Shown here piece by piece: positions 16,183 to 24,897 of a stretch of DNA of 64,000 nucleotides (positions within the stretch are counted from its first letter, which is position 1; every line of letters starts with the position of its first letter). Made by a program: the position numbers and the translations under genes. The stretch spans positions 4,689-68,688 of the forward strand of contig CAYUXZ010000009.1 in the NCBI GenBank assembly GCA_964449135.1, given 5' to 3'. The notes beneath the pieces were generated by a model. The model saw nothing but the letters and a program-made list of their open reading frames with translations. It had not been told where the DNA came from and ran no database searches. The DNA comes from SZAS-103 sp964449135. Lineage in GTDB: Bacteria; Pseudomonadota; Gammaproteobacteria; Xanthomonadales; Xanthomonadaceae.

Positions 16183-17559
16183 CTATGCGCGCTTTCGAAC
16201 CCAGCGGGTCCCCTGTGGCGTGTCTTCCAGCAAAATGCCTTGGTCGGCCAGTTGCTGTCGGAGCGTGTCAGCCCGGGTGAAATCGCGCGCGGCCTTTGCC
16301 GTGTTGCGTTCGTCAACCAGCGCCTGGATGCGCGCATCGTCACTGGCGTCCGCACCACGCGCGAACCATGCAGCCGGATCGAGTTGAAGCAAGTTGAGTG
16401 CACGGCCCGCGCCGAGCAGGGCGGCCTTGTGCGCAGCACGTTCGGCAAAATCGGTCGCTTTGCGTGCGGCGGCGGCGATGCCAGCGATCTCGGCGAGCAC
16501 GCGCGGGGTATCGAGGTCGTCGTCCAGTGCGTCCTCGATCGCCTGAGGGATCGGCGCATTCGCCGCATCCACGGCGATGTCGCCGAGATCACGCAACGTG
16601 CCGTACAACCGGTCCAGCGTGCGGATGGACTGCTCGATCAGCGCTTCGCTCCAGTCCAGCGGCTGGCGGTAGTGCCCGGAGAGCAGCGCGTAACGCAGTG
16701 CTTCCGTGGGCACCAGCGCGAGCAGGTCGTGGACGTGGAAGGTGTTGCCCAGCGACTTGGACATCTTGGTGCCGCCCAGGTTGAGCATCCCGCTGTGCAT
16801 CCAGTGGCGCGCGAAGATCTTCCCGCCGTGCGCGCAGGTGCTCTGCGCGACCTCGTTCTCGTGGTGCGGGAACTGCAGGTCCATGCCGCCGCCGTGCAGG
16901 TCGATGGTTTCGCCCAGGTGGGTTTCGGCCATCGCGGAGCATTCGATGTGCCAGCCCGGACGGCCGCGGCCCCACGGCGAATCCCAGCCGGGCAGGGTGT
17001 CGTCGGAGGGTTTCCACAGCACGAAATCGCCGGGATCGCGTTTGTACGGCGCGACATCGATGCGTGCGCCGGCGAGCATTTCCTCCGGATCGCGGCGCGA
17101 AAGCTTGCCGTAATCGGCGAAGCTGGCGACGGAAAACAGCACATGTCCTTCGGCTGCATAGGCGTGGCTGCTCGCGATCAGCCGTTCGCACATCGCGACG
17201 ATCTGCGCGATGTGTGCGGTCGCGTACGGAATCACATCCGGCGTGAGCAGGCCCAGGCCCTGCATGTCCTGCTGGAACGCCGCGTCGAAGCGTTCGGTGA
17301 TCACTGTGATCGGCGCGCCGGCTTCGCGCGCGGCCGCGTTGATCTTGTCGTCGATGTCAGTGATGTTGCGCGCATAGACGACGTTCACGAAGCGCCGCTT
17401 GAGCGTGCGCGCGAGCAGGTCGAACACCGTGAACGTGCGCGCGTTGCCGATGTGGATGTAGTTGTAGACCGTGGGTCCGCAGACGTAGAGGGTCACGCGG
17501 GCCGGATCGGCGGGGACGAAGTCTTCGACCCGTCGGGTCAGGGTGTTGTAGAGGCGCAC
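16183..17559 (-). CDS. cysS: Cysteinyl-tRNA synthetase
   Basis: A 458-residue class I synthetase charging tRNA-Cys. The zinc-binding cysteine is in YVCGPTVYNY, followed by the HIGH-type motif HIGNART. The second zinc segment lies in WHIECSAMA with HGGGMDLQFPHHENE, and the KMSKS loop is intact (KMSKSLGNTF). The C-terminal helical and anticodon-binding parts are complete, ending WVRKRA. It stands upstream of sufE on the same strand. Length is normal. Confidence 0.97.
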   Translation of the reverse strand: MRLYNTLTRRVEDFVPADPARVTLYVCGPTVYNYIHIGNARTFTVFDLLARTLKRRFVNVVYARNITDIDDKINAAAREAGAPITVITERFDAAFQQDMQGLGLLTPDVIPYATAHIAQIVAMCERLIASSHAYAAEGHVLFSVASFADYGKLSRRDPEEMLAGARIDVAPYKRDPGDFVLWKPSDDTLPGWDSPWGRGRPGWHIECSAMAETHLGETIDLHGGGMDLQFPHHENEVAQSTCAHGGKIFARHWMHSGMLNLGGTKMSKSLGNTFHVHDLLALVPTEALRYALLSGHYRQPLDWSEALIEQSIRTLDRLYGTLRDLGDIAVDAANAPIPQAIEDALDDDLDTPRVLAEIAGIAAAARKATDFAERAAHKAALLGAGRALNLLQLDPAAWFARGADASDDARIQALVDERNTAKAARDFTRADTLRQQLADQGILLEDTPQGTRWVRKRA

Positions 17560-17694
17560 GAGGATGATTCAGTGAATGAAGTCACGGACAGTGTAGCAAC
17601 CGGCCATTGTTCAGGAAGCGTTATCAGGCATGGTTCAGCGGCCTAATGCTGGAATGCGCGCAGGTTCGCCTGGATTACGAAAAGGAGTAGCGAC

Positions 17695-18267
17695 ATGCGG
17701 AAAGGATATTTGCTCGCCCCGATCGCCCTGGCTGTTTCTATGGCGGCATTGGTTCTGCCAGCCGGTGCGCAGCCATACGGGTCACGCGGCGACGGCGTGA
17801 GCTTCGGCTATGCGACGGTGCTGCGCGCGACGCCGGCCTACGAGACCGTCCGCACGGTCGATCCCCAGCAGCAGTGCGATGACGGCGGCTACGTGCGCGA
17901 GCGCAAGGACACCACCGCCGGCACCGTGCTCGGCGCGGTGGTCGGCGGCGCGCTCGGCAACACGGTGGGCAAGGGCGACGGCCGCAAGGCCGCGACAATC
18001 GGCGGCGCGGTGGTCGGCGGCGTGGTCGGCCACAACATCGCCAAGGGCGATTCGGACCGCTACCAGCCCGGCGCCTGCCGTACCGTCGAAGTCGAGCACG
18101 AAGATCGCCGCGTCGCCGGTTACGACGTCGAATACAACTACAAGGGCGAGGTGTATTTCGCGCGCATGGCCTACGATCCGGGCAACCGCATCCGCGTGCG
18201 CGTGACCGTGCAGCCGGCCGATGACGGTTACGCGCCGCCGCCGCCGCCTCCGCCGCGCCGGCGCTGA
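17695..18267 (+). CDS. Glycine-zipper 2TM-domain envelope protein
   Basis: A 190-residue exported protein with a signal peptide (about residues 1-25, ending AGA). Its middle contains two glycine-zipper helices, GTVLGAVVGGALGNTVGKG and AATIGGAVVGGVVGHNIAKG, typical of the Rickettsia 17-kDa antigen/glycine-zipper family. The C-terminal beta-rich part ends in a polyproline-arginine tail. Members are outer-membrane or periplasmic proteins of unclear role. A strong AAGGAG (17681-17686) precedes the ATG by 8 nt, and an excellent terminator follows 26 nt after the stop, so it is monocistronic. Confidence 0.85.
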   Translation: MRKGYLLAPIALAVSMAALVLPAGAQPYGSRGDGVSFGYATVLRATPAYETVRTVDPQQQCDDGGYVRERKDTTAGTVLGAVVGGALGNTVGKGDGRKAATIGGAVVGGVVGHNIAKGDSDRYQPGACRTVEVEHEDRRVAGYDVEYNYKGEVYFARMAYDPGNRIRVRVTVQPADDGYAPPPPPPPRRR

Positions 18268-18293
18268 CGCGCGCGTTCGGATGATTCCTGCGA

Positions 18294-18320
18294 CGCCCCT
18301 GCCCTTGGCAGGGGCGTTTT
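18294..18320 (+). terminator. Intrinsic terminator of the glycine-zipper gene
   Basis: A perfect 10-bp stem (CGCCCCTGCC / GGCAGGGGCG) with a 3-nt loop is followed at once by TTTT. Confidence 0.92.
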
Positions 18321-18530
18321 GCCATCTGCGCTCCACGTCATCGCGACGCCATCGCCTTGCGCGTCACCGGTATCCATGCAAGACTTCGGCCCCATGCTCG
18401 CGTTCAACGCCGCCGCCGATATCCTGACTTCCGCCCGCATGGCGGCGGGAATGACGTCGCGCGCGCGCCGACCGATGCCTCCCACATCGCGAGTCGGGTA
18501 GCGGTTTTCCGCTGTTTTCGAAGTATCGAA
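18321..18530 (+). other. Untranslated region between two terminators, upstream of argF'
   Basis: About 210 nt with no convincing gene: possible short frames have no ribosome binding site or family resemblance. It contains an imperfect inverted repeat (18429-18451, 8 of 10 pairs, loop ATG) within a GTCATTCCCGC-like sequence on the minus strand that resembles dispersed palindromic repeats of Xanthomonadales. Because it ends in a second strong terminator, it could be a small RNA gene or a transcribed leader controlling the arg cluster. No promoter could be assigned with confidence. Confidence 0.4.
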
Positions 18531-18564
18531 AAAACCCGGCCTCGCGCCGGGTTTTGTGTTTTTT
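18531..18564 (+). terminator. Strong terminator 44 nt before argF': attenuator or small-RNA end
   Basis: AAAACCCGGC pairs perfectly with GCCGGGTTTT around a 5-nt loop and is followed by a U-rich run (GTGTTTTTT). It lies upstream of, and on the same strand as, argF' (ATG 18608) and is separate from the terminator of the previous gene, so it must stop some other transcript or attenuate the arg leader. Confidence 0.85.
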
Positions 18565-18607
18565 GCGCCACCATTCCGTTGTCACACCCGTTCAGGACGA
18601 TTCATCC

Positions 18608-19618
18608 ATGGCGATCAAGCATTTCCTCAACACCCAGGACTGGAGCCGCGCCGAGCTCGACGCCGCTCTCGCGCGCGCGGCCGAGTTCAAGCGCTCGAAA
18701 TTCGGCGATGCGCTCAGGGGCCGGGCCATCGCACTGGTGTTCTTCAACCCGTCGCTGCGCACGCGCACGAGCTTCGAGCTCGGCGCCTTCCAGCTCGGCG
18801 GGCACGCGGTCGTGCTCGCGCCGGGCAAGGACGCGTGGCCGATCGAATTCCGGCTCGGCGCGGTGATGGACGGCGAGGCCGAGGAACACATCGCCGAAGT
18901 CGCACGCGTACTCTCGCGCTACGTCGATCTGATCGGCGTGCGCGCGTTTCCGAAATTCCAGGACTGGTCCGTGGATCGCGAGGACGCGGTGCTGCGCGGC
19001 TTCGCGAAGTACGCGACGGTGCCGGTGATCAACATGGAAACGATCACCCATCCCTGCCAGGAACTCGCCCACATCCTCGCGTTGCAGGAACATTTCGGGA
19101 CCACGGATCTGCGCGGCAAGAAGTTCGTGCTGACCTGGACCTACCATCCGAAGCCGCTGAACACGGCCGTCGCCAACTCCGCGCTCACCATCGCCTCGCG
19201 CATGGGCATGGACGTGACCCTGCTGTGCCCGACGCCGGAGTACATCCTCGACGAACGCTACATGCAGTGGGCTGCGCAGAATGTCGCCGAGAGCGGCGGT
19301 TCGCTGACGATCAGCCACGATCCGGCGGAAGCCTATCCCGACGCGGACGTCGTCTACGCGAAGAGCTGGGGCGCGATTCCCTACTTCGGGCGCTGGGACG
19401 AGGAAAAACCCATCCGCGACGCGCACAAGCACTTCATCGTGGACGAGGCCAAGATGGCGCTCACCAGCGGCGGCGTTTTCAGCCACTGCCTGCCGCTGCG
19501 CCGCAACGTCAAGGCCACCGACGCGGTGATGGATTCGCCGAACTGCATCGCGATCGAGGAAGCCGAGAATCGCCTGCACGTGCAGAAGGCCGTCATGACC
19601 GCGCTGATATCGCAATGA
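18608..19618 (+). CDS. argF': N-acetylornithine carbamoyltransferase
   Basis: A 336-residue transcarbamylase that makes N-acetylcitrulline from acetylornithine and carbamoyl phosphate, replacing ordinary ornithine carbamoyltransferase. The carbamoyl-phosphate motif is NPSLRTRTSFE. The segments INMETITHPCQELAH, TWTYHPKPLNTAV, KSWGAIPYFG and HCLPLRRNVKATD match the Xanthomonas campestris AOTCase almost residue for residue. Start ATG 18608 follows AGGA (18595-18598) by 9 nt. The stop overlaps a possible argG start (ATGA). It is the first gene of the arg cluster and sits just after a strong terminator structure. Confidence 0.97.
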   Translation: MAIKHFLNTQDWSRAELDAALARAAEFKRSKFGDALRGRAIALVFFNPSLRTRTSFELGAFQLGGHAVVLAPGKDAWPIEFRLGAVMDGEAEEHIAEVARVLSRYVDLIGVRAFPKFQDWSVDREDAVLRGFAKYATVPVINMETITHPCQELAHILALQEHFGTTDLRGKKFVLTWTYHPKPLNTAVANSALTIASRMGMDVTLLCPTPEYILDERYMQWAAQNVAESGGSLTISHDPAEAYPDADVVYAKSWGAIPYFGRWDEEKPIRDAHKHFIVDEAKMALTSGGVFSHCLPLRRNVKATDAVMDSPNCIAIEEAENRLHVQKAVMTALISQ

Positions 19619-19635
19619 GCAAGGAAACCGAACCC

Positions 19636-20835
19636 ATGAGCCAGGACATCGTTCTCGCCTTTTCCGGCGGCCTCGACACCAGTTTCTGCATCCCGTGGCT
19701 GATCGAGCGCGGTTACCGCGTGCACACCGTGTTCGCCGACACCGGCGGCGTGGATGCCGGGGAACGCGCCTACATCGAAGCGCGTGCGACCGAACTCGGC
19801 GCGGCCTCGCATGTCACCGTCGACGGCGGCCCGGTGCTGTGGCGCGATTTCGTCGTGCCCTTCGTGATGGCGGGCGAGGGCTACCAGGGCCAGTACCCGC
19901 TGCTGGTCTCCGATCGCTACCTGATCGTTGCGGCGGCACTCAAGCGCTGCGGAGAACTCGGCACCAAGCTCGTCGCGCACGGCTGCACCGGCATGGGCAA
20001 CGACCAGGTGCGCTTCGACCTGACCGTCAAGGCGCTGGGCGATTACACGATCGTCGCGCCGATCCGAGAGATCCAGAAGGAACACACGCAGACCCGCGCC
20101 TACGAGCAGCAGTACCTCGAACAGCGCGGATTCGGCGTGCGCGCGAAACAGAAGGCCTACACGATCAACGAGAACCTGCTCGGCGTGACGATGTCCGGCG
20201 GCGAAATCGACCGCTGGCAGGCGCCGGGCGAGAGCGCACGCGGCTGGTGCGCGCCGCGCGAACAGTGGCCGCTGGATGCGCTGCGCCTGCGAATCGGATT
20301 CGAGAAGGGCGAAGCGGTATCGCTGGAAGGCGAGCGCATCGAAGGCCATGCGCTGCTCGCCAAACTCAACGGGCTGTTCGCGCGATACGGCGTTGGCCGC
20401 GGCATGTACACCGGCGACACCACGATCGGTCTCAAGGGCCGCATCGTCTTCGAAGCACCGGGTCTGGCCGCGCTGCTCGCCGCGCATCGCGCGCTCGAGG
20501 AAGCCGTACTGAGCAAGGCGCAGAACCGTTGCAAGCCGGCGGTCGCGAAGCAATGGGTGGAGCTCGTCTACGAAGGTTTCTTCCACGATCCGCTCAAGGC
20601 CGACCTCGAAGCCTTCCTGCGTTCCAGCCAACGCTGCGTGAGCGGCACGGTGACTCTTGAAACGCGAGGTGGGAGCGTGCAGGCAGTCGAAGTGGACTCC
20701 GCGCACATCCTCCACGCGAAAGGCGCGACCTACGCGCAGTCGGCGGACTGGGGCGTCGCCGAGGCCGAGGGTTTCATCCGCTTGTACGGCATGAGCAGCA
20801 CACTGTGGGCAGAGGTCAATCGCGATGCTGGATGA
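19636..20835 (+). CDS. argG: Argininosuccinate synthase
   Basis: A 399-residue synthase; in this pathway it acts on citrulline after deacetylation. The ATP PP-loop is AFSGGLDTSF, and the downstream blocks HGCTGMGNDQVRFD, IREIQKEHTQTRAYE, YTINENLLGVTMSGGEID and KGATYAQSADWG are all present. ATG 19636 gives the family-like N-terminus MSQDIVLAFSGG and has AAGGA (19621-19625) 10 nt upstream; an in-frame ATG at 19615 overlaps the argF' stop and would add seven residues. The 3' end overlaps argE' by 11 nt. Confidence 0.96.
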   Translation: MSQDIVLAFSGGLDTSFCIPWLIERGYRVHTVFADTGGVDAGERAYIEARATELGAASHVTVDGGPVLWRDFVVPFVMAGEGYQGQYPLLVSDRYLIVAAALKRCGELGTKLVAHGCTGMGNDQVRFDLTVKALGDYTIVAPIREIQKEHTQTRAYEQQYLEQRGFGVRAKQKAYTINENLLGVTMSGGEIDRWQAPGESARGWCAPREQWPLDALRLRIGFEKGEAVSLEGERIEGHALLAKLNGLFARYGVGRGMYTGDTTIGLKGRIVFEAPGLAALLAAHRALEEAVLSKAQNRCKPAVAKQWVELVYEGFFHDPLKADLEAFLRSSQRCVSGTVTLETRGGSVQAVEVDSAHILHAKGATYAQSADWGVAEAEGFIRLYGMSSTLWAEVNRDAG

Positions 20836-21910
20836 CGTCCTCAAGCATCTCGAACAGCTCGTCGCGTTCGACACGCGCAATCCTCCGCGTGCGATCACGA
20901 CCGACGGCGTCTTCGGTTACCTGCGCGCGCAGCTCGACGGCTTCGTGATCGAACTGACCGATCACGGCGTCGGCGCCGTGTCGCTGCTCGCCGTGCGCGG
21001 CGCGCCGACGCGCCTGTTCAACGTGCATCTTGACACGGTGCCGGCTTCGGCGGACTGGAGCGCGGACCCTTTCGCGCTGCGCGTGGACGGCGCGCGCGCG
21101 GTCGGTCTGGGCGCCTGCGACATCAAGGGCGCGGCGGCGGGCCTGCTCGCCGCGGCGCGGGCCACGAAGGGCGATGCGGCGTTCCTGTTCAGTTCCGACG
21201 AGGAAGCCAACGATCCGCGCTGCATCGCCGCGTTCCTCGCGCGTGACCGGCACTTCCGGGAAATCGTCGTCGCCGAGCCCACGCGTTGCGAGGCGGTGCT
21301 CGCGCATCGCGGCATCGCCTCGGTGCACATGAAATTCAAGGGGACGGCCGGCCACGCATCGGACGCGCACGCGCTGGAAGCAAGCGCGCTGCACCAGGCG
21401 ATGCGCTGGGGTGCGCGCACGCTCGACCACGTGCAGGCGCAGTCGCACCTGCGCTTCGGCGGGCTCACCGGCCTGCGCTTCAACATCGGCCGTGTCGAAG
21501 GCGGGATCAAGGGCAATGTGATCGCCCCGTCCGCGGAGCTGCGTTTCAACTTCCGTCCGCTGCCGTCGCAGGACACGGATGCGCTGCACTCCGCGTTCCG
21601 CGGTTTCGCCGACCCGTCCTCGCTCGCGCATTACGAAGAAACCTTCCGCGGCCCGTCGCTTCCCGCAGGCGACATCGCAGCGGCCGAGGACAGGCGTTTG
21701 CAGGCGCGCGACCTCGCCGATGAACTCGGCCTGCCCATCGGCAACGCGGTGGATTTCTGGACCGAGGCCGCGCTGTTCTCGCAGGCCGGCCGTACCGCGA
21801 TCGTGTTCGGCCCCGGCGATATCGCGCAGGCGCACACCGCCGACGAATGGGTCGCGCTCGACCAGCTCGACCGCGCCGCGAACATCTACCGACGATTGAT
21901 GGAGGCTTGA
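20825..21910 (+). CDS. argE': N-acetylcitrulline/N-acetylornithine deacetylase
   Basis: A 361-residue M20-family metallohydrolase that removes the acetyl group, in this pathway from N-acetylcitrulline. Metal ligands are the His of FNVHLDTVPAS, the Asp of GACDIKGA and the Glu pair of SSDEEAND. The dimerisation insert (HRGIASVHMKFKGTAGHASDAH) is present. The last metal ligand lies in GPGDIAQAHTADEW. Order in the cluster and partner argF' support the acetylcitrulline substrate. It begins inside argG (11-nt overlap). Confidence 0.93.
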   Translation: MLDDVLKHLEQLVAFDTRNPPRAITTDGVFGYLRAQLDGFVIELTDHGVGAVSLLAVRGAPTRLFNVHLDTVPASADWSADPFALRVDGARAVGLGACDIKGAAAGLLAAARATKGDAAFLFSSDEEANDPRCIAAFLARDRHFREIVVAEPTRCEAVLAHRGIASVHMKFKGTAGHASDAHALEASALHQAMRWGARTLDHVQAQSHLRFGGLTGLRFNIGRVEGGIKGNVIAPSAELRFNFRPLPSQDTDALHSAFRGFADPSSLAHYEETFRGPSLPAGDIAAAEDRRLQARDLADELGLPIGNAVDFWTEAALFSQAGRTAIVFGPGDIAQAHTADEWVALDQLDRAANIYRRLMEA

Positions 21911-21913
21911 ACC

Positions 21914-21985
21914 ATGAATCTTGCACTGATGACTCCGGACGTCCTCGCGGGCGATCGGGGGTCGCTTCCGATCCGCAACCGTTGA
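21914..21985 (+). CDS. 23-codon ORF between argE' and argB/A, possible translational coupler
   Basis: ATG 21914 to TGA 21983-21985 encodes MNLALMTPDVLAGDRGSLPI plus three residues. It has a textbook GGAGG (21901-21905) 8 nt upstream, better than the site of the following argB/A start, which shows no purine-rich motif. Its stop lies 13 nt before the argB/A ATG. The peptide matches nothing I know. It may simply deliver ribosomes to argB/A, or be a leader peptide. Confidence 0.45.
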   Translation: MNLALMTPDVLAGDRGSLPIRNR

Positions 21986-21998
21986 ACGCCATCTCACC

Positions 21999-23306
21999 AT
22001 GACCCAATTGCGGACCACCATCGTTCGTTTGCTGTCCAACATGGCCAGCGCGAAGGAGATCCAGCTCTACCTCAAGCGCTTCGCGCACCTGGATGCCGCG
22101 CGCTTCGCCGTGGTCAAGGTCGGTGGCGCGATCCTGCGCGACGAACTCGACGCGCTGGTGTCCTCGCTCGCGTTCCTGCAGCAGGTCGGCTTGACGCCGA
22201 TCGTGCTGCACGGCGCCGGCCCGCAGCTCGACGCCGAACTCGCGAAGGCGCACATCGCCAAAAAGACCGTGGATGGCCTGCGCGTGACCACGCCGGAAAC
22301 GCTCGCCGTCGTGCGCCGCGTGTTTCAACAGGAGAACCTGCGTCTCGTCGAAGCCTTGCAGGCCGCGGGCGTGCGCGCGACCGCGATCCAGTCCGGCGTG
22401 TTCGAAGCCGAGTTCCTCAATCGCCGCAAACTCGGCCTGGTCGGCAAGGTCGTCGCGGTGCACACCGCGGGCATTCACGCGGCGATCGGCGTGGGTTCGA
22501 TCCCGGTGATCGCCTCGCTCGGCGAAACCGCGGGCGGACAGATCCTCAACATCAATGCCGACTGGGCCGCGAACGATCTCGTCAAGAAACTGCAGCCGTA
22601 CAAGATCGTGTTCCTCACCGGCACCGGCGGGCTGCTCGACGGCGACGGCGAGGTGATCGATTCGATCAACCTCAGCACCGAGTACGAAAACCTGCTCAAG
22701 CAGGAATGGCTGCACTCGGGCATGCGCGTGAAGATCGAGCAGATCCACGACCTGCTGATGGAGCTGCCGCCGTCCTCGTCGGTGTCGATCACGCGGCCGG
22801 ACGAACTCGCGAACGAGCTGTTCACCCACCGCGGCTCGGGCACGCTGGTGCGGCGCGGCGAACGCGTGAAGCGTTTCGACGGTTGGAAGGGCATCGACCG
22901 CAAGCGTTTCAAGGCGCTGCTCGAATCCGGATTCCGCCGGCGGCTGGCGCACGATTACTTCGAGCGCACAGAGCCGTATCGCATCTATCTGAGCGAGCAT
23001 TACCGTGCCGCGCTGGTGATCACGCTCGAAGAGGGCGTGCCGCATCTGGACAAGTTCGCGGTGGCCGACGACGCGCAGGGCGAGGGCCTGGGCCGCGCGG
23101 CCTGGCAGGTGATGCGAGCCGAGACCCCCGAGCTCTTCTGGCGCTCGCGTCCGGACAATCCGGTCAACGAGTTCTATTTCGACGAAGCCGACGGCTGCAT
23201 CAAGGGCGAACGCTGGAACGTGTTCTGGTACGGTCTGCATTCGTTCGACGCGATCCGCTCGGCGGTGGATCACTGCCGGGCGCGGCCGCCGACCTTGAAG
23301 GATTGA
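21999..23306 (+). CDS. argB: Bifunctional N-acetylglutamate kinase/synthase
   Basis: A 435-residue fusion of an amino-acid kinase domain (residues about 25-285) and a C-terminal GNAT-type acetyltransferase (about 290-435), as in the Xanthomonas NAGS/K enzyme. It supplies both the first and second steps of arginine synthesis. Kinase motifs are VVKVGGAIL, VLHGAGPQLD, GSIPVIASLGET and NINADWAAND; the synthase half has the LEEGVPHLDKFAV and AQGEGLGRAAW acetyl-CoA-loop segments. The N-terminal MASAKEIQLYLKRF segment is characteristic of this fused class. No clear ribosome binding site precedes ATG 21999; see the small ORF just upstream. Confidence 0.95.
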   Translation: MTQLRTTIVRLLSNMASAKEIQLYLKRFAHLDAARFAVVKVGGAILRDELDALVSSLAFLQQVGLTPIVLHGAGPQLDAELAKAHIAKKTVDGLRVTTPETLAVVRRVFQQENLRLVEALQAAGVRATAIQSGVFEAEFLNRRKLGLVGKVVAVHTAGIHAAIGVGSIPVIASLGETAGGQILNINADWAANDLVKKLQPYKIVFLTGTGGLLDGDGEVIDSINLSTEYENLLKQEWLHSGMRVKIEQIHDLLMELPPSSSVSITRPDELANELFTHRGSGTLVRRGERVKRFDGWKGIDRKRFKALLESGFRRRLAHDYFERTEPYRIYLSEHYRAALVITLEEGVPHLDKFAVADDAQGEGLGRAAWQVMRAETPELFWRSRPDNPVNEFYFDEADGCIKGERWNVFWYGLHSFDAIRSAVDHCRARPPTLKD

Positions 23307-23308
23307 AC

Positions 23309-23923
23309 ATGGATTCGAAGACGACATCCTGGTTGCAGCCGGTGAGCCTGCGTGGCGAGCGCGTGTCGCTGGGGCCGCTGCGCATGGAGCACGCCGAAGC
23401 GCTGCGCGAGGCGGCGAAGGACGGCGAGCTCTGGAAGCTCTGGTACACCTCGGTGCCTTCGCCCGACACGGTGGAGGCCTACGTCGCCACCGCGCTCGCC
23501 GAGCGTGATGCGGGCGCGTCGCTGCCGTTCACCGTGCGCGACGCGGACGGCGCGGTCGTCGGCAGCACGCGGTATTGCCACGTGGACGCGGCCAATCGGC
23601 GTGTCGAGATCGGTTACACCTGGTACGCGCAGCGCGTGCAGCGCAGCGGCCTGAACACCGAGGCGAAACTTCTGCTGCTGCGCCACGCCTTCGAGACGCT
23701 GGACTGCATCGCGGTCGAGTTCCGCACGAACTGGTTCAACCAGCGCTCGCGCACGGCGATCGCGCGGCTGGGCGCGAAGCAGGACGGCGTGCTGCGCAGC
23801 CACATGCTCATGCCGGACGGCAGCCTGCGCGATACGGTGGTGTTCTCGATCATCGCGTCGGAATGGCCGGCGGTGCGTCGGCATCTGCAGTTCCTGCTCG
23901 AACGCGGAGCGCCATCGTCATGA
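23309..23923 (+). CDS. GNAT acetyltransferase of the arg cluster
   Basis: A 204-residue RimJ/RimL-type GNAT. Visible are the N-terminal VSLRGERVSLGPLRMEHAEAL, the beta-strand segment VGSTRYCHVD and the late motif WFNQRSRTAIARLGAKQDG that is common in acetyltransferases of this subgroup. Substrate is unknown. It starts 2 nt after argB/A and overlaps argC by 3 nt, so it is a fixed member of the operon; a role in acetylating an arginine precursor or a protein N-terminus can be imagined, but nothing in the sequence decides it. Confidence 0.8.
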   Translation: MDSKTTSWLQPVSLRGERVSLGPLRMEHAEALREAAKDGELWKLWYTSVPSPDTVEAYVATALAERDAGASLPFTVRDADGAVVGSTRYCHVDAANRRVEIGYTWYAQRVQRSGLNTEAKLLLLRHAFETLDCIAVEFRTNWFNQRSRTAIARLGAKQDGVLRSHMLMPDGSLRDTVVFSIIASEWPAVRRHLQFLLERGAPSS

Positions 23924-24897
23924 GCACCTACAGGATCGGCCTGGTAGGTGGCCGCGGCTACGTCGGAAGCGAACTGATCCGCCTGCTCGCCGCGCATCCG
24001 CGGTTCAAGATCGCGTTCGTGTCCTCGCGCGAGCGCGCGGGCCAGCGTCTCGCCGATCACGAAGCCGGCTATGGCGGCGATCTGCGCTACAGCGAGTCGA
24101 CGCCCGCGCAGGTCGCGGCGCAGGCCGTCGATGCGGTCGTGCTCGCGCTGCCGAACGGTATGGCGAAGGAATACGTCGCTGCGATCGATGCGGCTGGCGA
24201 TGGTCCGAACGTCGCCGACCCCGTCATCGTCGACCTGTCCGCCGACTACCGCTTCGACGACAGCTGGCATTATGGGCTTCCGGAACTCACGCGTCCGCAC
24301 GCGGCAGGGCATCGTCGCATTGCCAATCCAGGCTGCTACGCGACCGCGATGCAACTCGCGATCGCACCCGTGCGCGAGCTGATCGAAGGTCCGGTGCAAT
24401 GCTTCGGCGTCTCCGGATACAGCGGTGCGGGCACGATGCCTTCCAACAAGAATGATCCGGACAAACTGCGCGACAACCTGATTCCCTACGCACTGGCCGG
24501 TCACGTGCACGAATTCGAAGTCGCGCATCGGATGGAACGACCGATCGAGTTCATGCCGCACGTTGCGCCGCATTTCCGCGGGCTCACGATCACCACGAAC
24601 CTGCATCTGTCGCGTCCGTTGTCGCTGGCCGCGATCGCGCAGCGTTATCGCGATCGCTATTCGGACGAGCCGCTGGTGCGCGTGACCGACGATCCGCCCT
24701 GGGCCAGCCGCGTCGCGGGTCGCCATCATGCCGAGGTCGGCGGCTTCGCGCTTTCGCCGAACGGCCGACGTCTGGTCGTGGTCTCCGCGCTCGACAACCT
24801 GCTCAAGGGAGCGGCGACGCAGGCGCTGCAGAACCTCAATCTTGCCTTCGACCTGCCCGAGACGACGGGTATCCCGCTGGAAGGAGCTTCGCCATGA
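23920..24897 (+). CDS. argC: N-acetyl-gamma-glutamyl-phosphate reductase
   Basis: A 325-residue NADPH-dependent reductase for the third step of arginine synthesis. The Rossmann motif is LVGGRGYVGSEL, the catalytic cysteine lies in IANPGCYATAM, and SGYSGAGTMP and the late His segment (HVAPHFRGLTIT) are present. The ATG overlaps the GNAT stop, and its end overlaps argH by 4 nt. Length and motif order are normal for the type of ArgC found in Xanthomonas. Confidence 0.95.
   Translation: MSTYRIGLVGGRGYVGSELIRLLAAHPRFKIAFVSSRERAGQRLADHEAGYGGDLRYSESTPAQVAAQAVDAVVLALPNGMAKEYVAAIDAAGDGPNVADPVIVDLSADYRFDDSWHYGLPELTRPHAAGHRRIANPGCYATAMQLAIAPVRELIEGPVQCFGVSGYSGAGTMPSNKNDPDKLRDNLIPYALAGHVHEFEVAHRMERPIEFMPHVAPHFRGLTITTNLHLSRPLSLAAIAQRYRDRYSDEPLVRVTDDPPWASRVAGRHHAEVGGFALSPNGRRLVVVSALDNLLKGAATQALQNLNLAFDLPETTGIPLEGASP

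Noticed and set aside
18319..18501. 60-codon ORF upstream of argF'
   Set aside because: No ribosome binding site, no family likeness, and it spans a palindromic repeat.
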